In this document: positions 37,766-48,800 of the stretch, piece after piece | Numbering within the stretch: the stretch's first letter is position 1 | How the letters are laid out: each line of letters begins with the position of its first letter | Assembly (NCBI RefSeq): GCF_047495875.1 | Contig: NC_092460.1 | Span: forward strand, 39,970,073-40,034,072 | Length of the DNA: 64,000 nt | Source of the DNA: Pithys albifrons albifrons | Lineage: Eukaryota; Chordata; Aves; Passeriformes; Thamnophilidae | Direction of reading: 5' to 3' | Notes under the pieces: generated by a model | The model's input: only the letters and a program-made list of their open reading frames with translations | What the model was told of the DNA's origin: nothing | The model's database searches: none | Made by a program: the position numbers and the translations under genes

Positions 37766-40700
37766 TTCAAAGACATTTATTCTGCTACTTTTTGCTGAAG
37801 TTTATTTCACACTGTCGTGTGCAGCTGCCACAGGAATGGATCATGGTCCAGCTCTCTTGTTACGCTGTTATCCATCCTGGTACCGTTGCACTGCTGGGAC
37901 ATGTTCACGTTGCTCTTTCAGCCCTTAGGGCTGTCTGGGTGTTCTCCTCTCTCTTGAACACCTGTGACTGATTTATTTCCCCTCCCCTTACTTATGCCCT
38001 TAAAATGTGTCAATGAAAAATGATACATAAAAATGAAAAAGGAGTATAAATCTCATTGAACGATTTTCCACATGGGGAAGATCAATAGTCCATTTCGGTA
38101 CTAGTGTGCTTTGTACATCTACCGTGGCTTTTCCCCCAGTGAGTGCAGTAGCCTAAATATTCCAGAGAAAAAGGTTCAAATACAGGGTTATGTGGATTTT
38201 GCCAGCTAATATTCTCATGTGTGTGGATGTATTTTATTTTATTTTTACCCCCTTCTCTCCCCTCCTTTTCCCCCTCCTCTTTTCCTTTTTTCCTCCTCAG
38301 GCATGGGAAAGGTAGGAAGGAATGCAGAAGAAACTTGGCTAAACTTTCAGGAACTGTCACAGGATTTTCTTACTTTCACAACCATTTGCAATTATTCTTG
38401 GTTTTATCTTATTTGTTGTTGCTTCTACCGAGTTTCACTGAGGGATCACTAATGGGAAAGTTAATGTGAGTCTCAGTTGTGAAACGCCATATAAATGTAC
38501 CTTCTTGCAGCCTGAGATAGGATAAAGAAACCTGAATTGTTTGGTGTTTTGTTTGGTTTTGGGTTTTTTTTTTGTGTGTGTTTGTTGTTGGTTTTGGTTG
38601 TTTGTTTGGGGTTTTTTTTGACCAAAAAGTGGGATTTTCATGGCTAGCAGCAGGTGCTTAGGAAAAGAGTTGTAAGAAATTAAGTGTAACATTAAAGCAT
38701 GAGGTTTCTGTTTCTAATACTCAAATAGGGTAAAGACCTTCTAAGCCATAAGCTCTCTCTGATTCATCGTTTGATCCCTGAGGTTTGATCCATCCATGTG
38801 GTGCAATAGCCCTTCATTAATTTGCCTGACTTTTTTTTTTTGGACACAGTGACCTGTGCTGAGACCTTTCAGTTCTGTGCTTTAAAAGCAACTCCTCAAG
38901 AATTTTGTTGCTTGCTCGCAACCTTTACAGTGGGAGACATGATGAGCATGTACTTCCTACTTGCCTTCTCTGTGCCATTTGTGATGTGATAGATGCTCCT
39001 CCTGTGTTCATTCTTGATTTTCTACGATGAGAAGTTTCTTCCCCTTGCAGAGAAGTTGCTTCCTACCTCTAACCATAATTTTATCATTTCTTTTTCTATC
39101 CTTTCCTACATTTCCATCCTTCATTTGATTTTTGTGTGGCATCTGAGGATGCAAAGTCAGGGATTTCAGTTTACTCAAGGTGCCAAGAACACTTTTTTTA
39201 GACCTTATAAAAAATGATCAATGCCATTGCCTGCAGAAAAGTACAATACTTCAACTCAACGTACTTATAGCAGGGCCAGAATCAGCCTGAAATCTTCAGG
39301 ATATATTTTGGCTGTTTTTGCATTGTTCAGCCCTATTTGTTTGATCACTGTTCCTACACTCAGAATTGCAGATTTCATAATACAGGCACTTATATGTATT
39401 TGTTTGTGTAACAAACTCCATGACAAATGTGCAGTGTTGTCTCATGGACTGGTCATGCAAATTAGTATTTGAACAAAGCAATGTTACGGATAATTTTTCT
39501 TACATGTTCTTCCTATGCTGTTCCAGGAATGGACTATAGATGTTCTTTTGGCAACAGTACATAGTTATTTATATTTTTTGTCCTGTGTCTCAAGTGTACT
39601 ATTTGAAAAATTGCATGTTGTATCTACCTAAGCATCACTGAACATTTTATTTTATATCGGCAAATAAATGGATTCGTTAATTACCCTTTCTTTTCTTTTT
39701 TTTTCTTAGAGGAAAAAGAGCCAGGGGGGGAAAAGGAAGTTTGTTCTTTGTGTGTTTATCTCAATTAATTTTCTTTGTTACGTTCCCCAAGGTCCCTAAA
39801 ACACTTAAGATGTGTCCTGATGTCTGGGTTATCTAAGCTGTCTATTAACCACTGGCAGTGCAAGACACAGAAGGTCCTCTTGTGCAGAGGAGTGCTTGAG
39901 ATCTTCAGAGGCTCAGTCCAGCTTCAATAACTCATCTGTCTGCAGCCTGCTCCTCTCCAAAGCACCTTTTGATGGGTCAGACTCCTGTGTGGTTTGCTTT
40001 CTCCCTTGCTTGGCCTTCAGCTGGTCAGGGTGTGAAGGTAGTGGCACAAAATCTGATAAAGGAAGACCTGGACCATCCATCCTTGTTAGAGACTAAACAG
40101 ACCCTGTTTATGACAGCAGTCAAGAAAATGCTACAGAACAGAACCAACGATGCTTCTGTTTTTAAGGAATTTTTCAAAGGACTCTCACTCTGCCTTGTAT
40201 GTGCCAAACAAAAAATGTGAATCAAAGCCCTGTTGGATTTAGATTTGCAAGAGGAAGTTACCAAATGAAGTGACTTATTTGGGGCTCAGGCAATGAAAGG
40301 ATTAACTGAGAAGACCACAAGAGACCATGGCTATGGGAGATGTCATTCCCCATATCATGAGGAATACTGGTATTTTCATAAGGAAAGACTCTGAGAACAC
40401 TCATGCTCAGGCTCTCAGAGATAGGAAGGACCTGCTGAGATGTGGCAGCTGGACCCAAGAGAAAGGAATGATTTCCAGTCGGTGGAATGTGTTGCCTCCT
40501 AATTCCTCTGTTCATACTGGGAGCTATTGAAAACATGAAGAGTGGGACATGAAAAGTAAGGTAAGATGTTACCTGCTCTGTGTTTTTTTTCCCCTCAGTA
40601 CTGTGTATGTGCCCATAAAACTTGTGCCTACTCTGCAAACAAGTAAATGCAGGATTAACTTGTTACCATTTGTCGTTCCTCAAGGTACCTCCATAAACAT

Positions 40701-42762
40701 TTCAAGGATAAAATATGTTGGTGGCAGAGCTCAAATGTGTTTGTACCTAGAGAATAAGCCCAGGGCATTACTAGCTCTTAATTTTATTTTCTTCTTTCTC
40801 TTTTAAGGCAGTTGTTTGTAGGAAAAAATTACTACATGGTTCTGTGGCCTTTGAGGTATGGAGCATCCTACTATTCCTCTTTAACAATAGTCTGTCACAT
40901 AAATATGCTGCCTAATGGCTCAGCCAGTGAGATTTGTCACACATACACATGCAAAATGAATTTCAAAGACTTATCTGTCATGTAAGTTTTTAAAAACTGT
41001 TTCCCCTCATTGTACCTTCCTGGCAATTTAGGCTGCTGATTTCCACGATAGCAATTTAATCTATTGTCTTGAGAATCAGGCGGATGTGACGTTCTGTTTT
41101 TATCTTTCCTTTAAAATGGACAAGAGTTCCTGGCTTGTACAAAAACAAGAAATTTCAGACCGAAGCCATTCCAGTCCTGACTTCTGAAGCGACAGGGGAA
41201 CAATGGTGTTTTAGGCTATAGGTGGAAACTGGAGGAGTTTCTTGTTCATGTGCAAGAGGAATCTCGCACAGAAGAAGGTACATTCATTTCTAATTAAGCC
41301 ACTGATAAAATTGTGGAGGGTTTTATACTGGATCTTACTGGATTGTATTCTGATTTGTTAGTGGCACCTGCTCTATTAGAACTGGGGAAACCTTCATCTG
41401 CAGTTCAGAATAGAGCGGGAGGTGGAAGGGGACTTTTTTTTGCCTGCTTTGAAAAGCTGGAGGGTAAAAAAAGAAAAGCAATATTTGATTCAGTCATGAT
41501 AACACCCTGTATTCATTAAAAATACACTAACAAGTGTGTAATCTGAGATAATGCCTGTTTTCTTTACCATTCCTTTGTTGCATTCCCATGGAGGTGCCAC
41601 TTCTTGGCTGTCTTGCAGCCTTATGTCAGTTTGGGATTTGAGCAATTATGTTAGACTGAGTTTTATAATAGATCTTTCTTTCACTGTCTTTTGTAAGCAA
41701 CGCAAACTCAGCTCTTATTTATGTGGCTGTGAATTGGACCTACATGACTAACCTCAGTAAGAAGTGTGTGTCTGTAACCTGAAATCCAAATTTGTCTTTG
41801 CAAAATGCATTCTGATAATTAATAAGAGGGCTCTTAGGAAAAGGTGTGTCTGGTCTGGCACCAATTTATTAAGTATAGTATATTTAAGCCTCTCTAGTTG
41901 CTTGTATTATCACTGATATTAACTCCCGTAGATGGAGCTCCCTACAGCTTTCATCCTGAACTGTTAATGTCTTGCCACAGAACACATGTAGTTCACCATC
42001 TGTATGACATTCCTATCCTGTTATTATTAATTTTTATAGGCCTGGTCATACAGGAGGTAGTTTATAGACATTTGTAGAACAAAGTCTGGCATTTTGGTTG
42101 CAGAAAGCAGGAGGCAATGCTAAAACTGATTTTGGTGAATGGAAGTTTTCACCCTTGGTCTCTCATCTCTGCACAATTTCCTCCCTTCACTCCTTGCTCA
42201 TTATCTCAAGCGCATTATCCCTGAGAAATAAGTGGATTTTCAGCATGTGGTTATAATGGCCTGCCAGCCAGACCTGCTGCTTGGTGTAAAACCTATATAT
42301 TCTTTTCCTTTGTGGATGTTTGGGCAGGATGCAAATCTTGTGCAGCAGAGGTGACTTCTTCTGGAACCAACTTGGCTGCCCCAGTCTGTGGTGCTTCTTC
42401 CTATCAGACTGTCTGATAAATAATGTTGTGTTTTGAAGGACTTTGTGTGTGCAGTGTGTTAACTGAGGTGAACTGGAGTATGTGTGTTTGTTGGCTTGCA
42501 GCTCCTGTGGAGGTACTCCCTGTTTTCCTGCAAAGAGAGGTGAAAATGGGAGCAAAGAATGATTATCATCCTAAATTACCTAGTGGAAGCAGGGTGGCTG
42601 GGTAGCTCAATTTCTCTCTGCATGGATTATGACTTTCTGAAATGTTGTAGAACCTCAAAAGTAACTCTATAAAGGAAGGATAGAAAATGGTGAAGAGTCA
42701 TGAAACAGAGTGCACATCCCAAACTAAGAATGTTCCTACTCTGTCTTTCGGGTTTTTGACAG
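37766..42762. other. VWF upstream region (contains unplaced exon 1 and promoter)
   Basis: VWF is known to have a non-coding first exon upstream of the signal-peptide exon, so exon 1 and the endothelial promoter are expected in or before this stretch. I cannot identify them by reading. Two donor-like sites deserve mention: AAGTAAG/GTAAGA at 40560/40561 and CAGAAGAAG/GTACAT at 41277/41278. A T/G-rich low-complexity tract lies at 38537-38620. No other gene is recognised. Confidence 0.5.
38537..38620. repeat. T/G-rich low-complexity tract
   Basis: About 85 bases of T and G with TTTGG, (GT)n and TTG repeats; C and A are nearly absent on this strand. Confidence 0.85.
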
Positions 42763-42817
42763 ATGCTCCTCTTGGCAATGCTGCACACAAACCTACTGCT
42801 GGCCACTGTAGTCAAAG
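42763..42817 (+). CDS. VWF: VWF signal-peptide exon (exon 2, coding part)
   Basis: An acceptor with a pyrimidine tract (CTGTCTTTCGGGTTTTTGACAG) directly abuts the ATG at 42763. The coding part reads [18 protein letters not shown] plus the first base of a Gly codon, then a GTAGG donor at 42818. Its 55-nt length and phase 1 are those of the human signal-peptide exon, and joining to the next exon gives GGA (Gly). The peptide is hydrophobic and suits a signal sequence, although it has no basic residue near its start. No sequence match to the mammalian peptide is expected or seen, so the call rests on position, phase and length. Confidence 0.82.
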
Positions 42818-45800
42818 GTAGGAAAATATGTTTATTTCCTGCTGTCTAGGGACTATAATTTATTTTCACTTTCTTCTATGAGATATTGTCCCCTGCTCTG
42901 CCTTTATGTCCATCCAATCCTGCAATATAGTCTCAGGGATTATTCTCATCATGCTGGAGACATCAATAAAGTTATTCCTTTTATCTCTTTACTTTGCCAC
43001 AAGTACTCTGAGTCCCAAAGATTTCCTGATGTCAGTGATGTTTGGCTGAACAAACTATGGAGCTTTGCTAGTGCCCTATAGAAATTAATGGGATTGCAGT
43101 CATGCTCAAGTGAACAAACGCATGGCATTCCTCAAAGGATCAGGACTGAAATTACCTATGCAAGGTTTGGGTTGATCGATATAAAGCAAAAAAGTAATTT
43201 CACAAATGTATGTAATAATAAAAAAAAAATCTGTGCTAGAAGCTACCAGGACATGCAATGATCAATGGTGAGAAATTCCAGCAGATAAATTCCTGAACTA
43301 CAAAATAATTGTTTTAAATTGAAAGCTATGTTGTGTTTTGATATCCAGGATTATCAGGCTCTGTGCTCCAGGAGCCATCAGTTTCCCGTTGCAGCCTTTT
43401 TGGGAACGATCACATCAAAACGTTTGATGGTTCTTTCTACAATTTTGCTGGGAACTGCAGCTACCTGCTTGCTGGGGACTGTCACAAGCACTCCTTCATG
43501 CTCTTGGGTGAGTTTGAGCTGGGTACCATGACTGAAAAAACTCCAGAATTGTTGTCCTTTAGCAGATAGGATGGACCACTGCATAAAAAGGATCTTGGCT
43601 GAGGGATTTTTTGGTGGAGGTTTTTTGTGCATTGTGTTGGTTTTTTTGGGCTTGTTTTAGAAAGTAGGATTACTTCTGAGGCTTCTGTTGTCCATTGGTA
43701 AAGTAACTGAAACATAAATAAGCTGCTAGGAAATAGAGATTTTCTTACTGGCCCTTCTAAAGAGGGGAAGCAAGACCTTTTTTTTAATTTTGAATTTTCC
43801 AGGGGAACATGGATGTTAAAGCTGAACATGGGAATAGGAACTATACAACTCTGTAGAACTAATTTTATCTGTCTGTTAAGTCACCCCAGTTAAAAGAATC
43901 CCATTCTGTAGGACAGAAGACCTTGGAATTAGCATGAGCCTCTGCAGAGTTGTTCTTGGGGATAGCAAGTGATGATATATGTACCAAGATTGTATATCAC
44001 TTTAATACCAGTCTGCTTTGGTAGATATTTTTATATTCAGTAATGACTGTTCTGTATTGGTCCTAGTTTAACATGAGTTTTTATTTACTGCAAGTAAATT
44101 GAAGTGAACTGATCCTATCACTCTGAAAAGGAACCATATACCAGCCTAAATAACTTTCTTCCTCTACTAGAATAACTCAGTACAAATTCTTTATATGTAG
44201 AAGATGTGTTCCCAACCCTGCAATATGTACTTACAAATTGTCCTCCTGAGTCCCAGAACTAACAGTATTTGGTTGTATCTCATCTCTGCAGGTGATTACC
44301 AGGATGGGGAGAAAATTGGTTTCTCTGTGTACCTTGGGGAATATTTCAATCTTCGCTTCTCTTTGGATGGAGCTGTGATGCAGGAAGACAAAAGGTACCT
44401 GTGGCAACTGCTATTCCAGCAGAAAACAACCAGATGTTTTTTGTGTGTCATATTCTGAGAATCTCCTGTTTCTCTTCACAGGGTCTCCATACCTTTTGCC
44501 TCCAATGGTATATTTATAGAGAAGGAGGCAGGTTATTGTAAAATATCTAGTGATGAGCACGGCTTTGTGGTGAAGATTGATACCAGTGGAAACATTCAGA
44601 TACTCCTTCAAGAAAAGCACTATAATAAGACCTGTGGGTTGTGTGGCAATTTTAATAAATTCCTTGAAGATGACTTCAGAACCCAGGAAGGTAAGACTAA
44701 CTGATTGCATTTTAGTGTGTGCTCTGCACACTCTCCCTGATGGATGATTCAACAAAGATTTTGCTGATCGAGCAAGATGTTCCTGCAGAACCTGTCAGGT
44801 ACCTCATCTTGCTGTGCTGAAAAGCTGTTTGAACTATCTCATTTTCTCCTGAAAGGAAATTGCTGTCACATCTCATTCCTGAGTAAAGCCCAGACATCTG
44901 AACTTGGCACTTTTAGAAACCTCAAAGCATTCAAATAGAAGGATAAAGCTCCAGGTTATTCCACATACAATGTGGCATGTGGGGAGATTAACTAGAAGAA
45001 GACACAGGAAAATAAATGTAAGACATACCCATTGACTCAGCCTCTAATTTTTCATGAGTGTTAGACAAGTGAAAGCAAGAATAGTGTTGCAACAATAGAA
45101 GATTAAATCCCTGCTGCTGGTATGTTTGTACTTGGATTTGCCACGGAATGTTGTTGCATTAGGTGGTTCCCTTTTTAATGACCCTGCCCTGTCTATAAGG
45201 GCTGTTGGATTGGAGGTGCATCTTATGTCACACCAATTCCTAGTGAGAAGTGACAAGACTTTTGCTGCTCTGTACACCTTTAAGGGAAGTCTGTCAGTGT
45301 GGATGAAGACTAAGAGTTTTTGAAAAACCATGAATATGACTTTGAAGCCATATGACTGATCTTGACTCGTGGTATCTCATAGTGTGTTTTAATTCTGGGC
45401 ACTTACCTGAGAGGTTTCGAGTTAATTAATATATTGGAATGCTAAATGGATTATATCATACTTTACATGTATTAAAAGTAAATGATTCAGAAAGGAGAAA
45501 TGGAGACAAAGCAACTTGGAAAGGAGCTTGCCATTGTTCCAGAGGTTGTCTTACTGACACCTGGGATGCATAAACATAGCTTCAGTGTACAGAACCCTAT
45601 ATCTCATAGTGTGTTAAAACGATTAATCTGTCCTTCAGCAGTGTAAATAATAAAACAAACTTAGGTCACAGGATTGCTTGGCAGGGCTTGGATACCTTAA
45701 CGTCTGAGAGAACTGAGATATGAAGTTTACATGCTTTTCTCAAGACAGTAAATAGTAGTAAGGCTTTTATAAAAAGCAGGAGCAGAAAAGGAGACTGTAT

Positions 45801-48800
45801 TGCCTTGGACTGTTCAAAAATGGAGAAGAGGCCCCTCTGCTGCTCATGTTTATGTTTCATGCTGTATTTGTTTTACATGCTGGAGGCTGGATCCTCCCTC
45901 TTAAGAAAACCAAAAGCAGTTCTTTCACACCCACAGATTTCTGACTGTAATGAAGTCCATGACAGGGTCACTGTTTGGAGGAGCTGAAAAATAATAGAGA
46001 AGGTGATAGAGAACGTGTGTTCTGTCTTTTACAGAACTCCGGGTTTTCCTCAAACAGTAACCTGTGTGGATATAGAGATCTCTGTCTTTTAGCCTGAAAA
46101 GCAGAACTGTGTGTCAGCAATTCTGCCATTTTTCACTCTGATAAAATAGACTTTTCATCTCTACTAATCTAGAAGGAATTAGGATGAATTATGTTTGAAT
46201 TTGTTGTGTCAGTGAGGGATGTCACTATACCCATGTGCTGTTTGTCTCCTTGGCATCTCTGTTGGTTTGTTGGAGCAACTCTTAACTTGCTCCAAGTAAA
46301 ATCAGTTCTTGAATAATTCAGATCACTCATTTTTCTTTTTTTTTTCTAACCATTGACTCAAACTTTCAGCTAAGGGGCAACACAAGCAGCTGGGAGAGGT
46401 AACACTCTTTAAAGGAAACAAGCAGGCAGCCTCTTGGTACCTTGTGAAGAAGTTTACTCTTCTCACTGTAGCTTTTATTTGCTCTCCTTTCAGCCTTGAT
46501 TAGATCTCATAAAGGTCAACTCATCCCAGGAGGTGAGTTTGGTGATCTGAGGGCACTCAAGTGTTACCTTAAGGTTACCAGCAGACAGAACTTTCCTGTT
46601 GGTGTGTCCATTGCTTCGTGTTAAAATCTGGAATTTATCAGACTAGGACCTCATTTCTAATCCATTAGATAGCTTTCTGGGTTGGATTTGTATTGATAAT
46701 AAATGCATTAAGATTTTTGAGCTTCAGAATAGCATGTGTTCAAAGGGAAAAGACAGCAATCTAATGTCACTGAGATTACTGTGTGTCATCTGGAAATCCC
46801 TGAGGTCCCTGTGCAGGTCTGAATGTCAAAGGCAAAGGAATGAGATGATCATAGATGTTGTGTGGGTATGGTGCTATAGCCAGTGAGCTTGACACAGGTA
46901 GCTGAGGTCTGTTAAACCTTCCTCCAGGTGTTTTAAAGGCAGGTCAGGCACCTCAGGATGTCCTAGCCTTCAAACTGTGTTGATTTACACTGAAATGGTA
47001 CCTGTCTGGTTGCTCATAGTCTTTGCCTGTAAGAACCACTGTGATGGGAAGGTCTGCAGCCAAAATGCTGCCTCCTGTCTCTCCCAGGCTGTAGCTCAGA
47101 TGGTTCTTCTGTACCCTCTTCATGTCTGTCTGTGTAGGAGGAAACTCACGTGGTGTGGTGGCCTCTTTCTATGGCTTCTTTGTGGCACAAGAGAACCAGA
47201 TTCTGAATTTCTGCAGAAGTCAGAGTTGTTATGGGAAGAACCTAACCCACAAATGCCATCTTTCATCTCAGATTCTCTCACTGTTTCTAAAACATGAAAA
47301 TGTTTATATTGAAAACAAAGGAAAATATGTTTTTTTCATATTTTAGGGAAAGAAATTATTGTGGTTTAATAAGAGTTAGTTTGGTTTGCCCTTAAGAAAG
47401 TGATACAGAACTTCATGAATTATGTTTGGACTGTTTTTAGGGTGGTGGTGAAATAACAAGAGGTAAAACACCTGCTGTATGATTGGATATAACCACTTAC
47501 AGCAAGTAAATAGAGGAGTCATGAAGAGAAGGGTGTTGAAAACTTAGTGAACAGTGTGCAATGGCTTTTCTTTTCTCTTGGTATATTTGTACTCATATTC
47601 TATTTATTCTCCTACTTTATGATCTACCCAATCACATGCTTTTGTCACGGTACTTTTGTGAATCCTCACTGTGTTTTGGTGTGGAAACTGAGGACTGGCT
47701 CTGTGGGGAGGTCCCAGATGATTGGAAGTTGACCAATGTCACCCCAATCCACAAAAAGGGCTGCAAGCAGGACCCTGGCAACTACAGGCCTGTCAGCCTG
47801 ACCTCTGTGCCTGGCAGGCTTATGGAGCAGTTCATCCTGAGTGCAATCACACAGCACCTTCAGGGTGGACAAGGGATTAGACCCAGCCAGCATGGGTTTA
47901 GGAGGGGCAGGTCCTGTCTGACCAACCTGATCTCTTTTTACGATCAGGTGACCCACCTGCTGGATGAGGGGAAGGCTGTGGATGTGGTCTATCTGGACTT
48001 CAGCAAGGCCTTTGACACTGTCTCCCATAATATACTCCTGAAAAAGCTGGTAGCCCATGGCCTGGACAAGTGTACCCTCTCCTGGATTAGGAGCTGGCTG
48101 GAGGGTTGGGCCCAGAGAGTGCTGGTGAACGGAGCTGCATCCAGCTGGCAACAGGTCACTAGTGGTGTTCCCCGGGGTCTGTGTTGGGTCCAGTCCTGTT
48201 TAACATCTTTATTGATGATTTAGATGAGGGGATTGAGTCCATCATCAGCAAATTTGCTGATGACACCAAGTTGGGAGGGAGTGTGGACCTGCTGGAAGGC
48301 AGGAGGGCTCTGCAGAGGGATCTGGATAGACTTGAGAGATGGGCTGATTCCAATGGGATGAAGTTCAATAAGGCCAAGTGCCAGGTCCTGCACTTTGGCC
48401 ACAACAACCCCCTGCAGCGCTACAAGCTGGGCACAGAGTGGCTGGAGAGCAGCCAGGCAGAAAGGGACCTTGGAGTACTAATTGACAGGAAGCTCAACAT
48501 GAGCCAACAGTGTGCCCAGGTGGCTAAGAAGGCCAATGGGATCCTGGCCTGTATCAAAAATAGCGTGGCCAGCAGGACCAGGGAAGTGATCCTTCCCCTG
48601 GACTCTGCGTTGGTGAGGCCACACCTTGAGTACTGTGTTCAGTTCTGGGCCCCTCCGTTCAGAAAGGATATTGAGGTGCTGGAGCGGGTCCAGAGAAGAG
48701 CAACAAGGCTGGTGAAGGGACTGGAGCACAAGCCCTATGGGGAGAGGCTGAGGGAGCTGGGGTTGTTTAGCCTGGAGAAGAGGAGGCTCAGAGGTGACCT

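Noticed and set aside
39896..40264. Possible exon with an 83-codon frame (plus strand) in the VWF upstream region
   Set aside because: No family match and no acceptor-donor pair fitting one frame. Kept as unexplained spacer.
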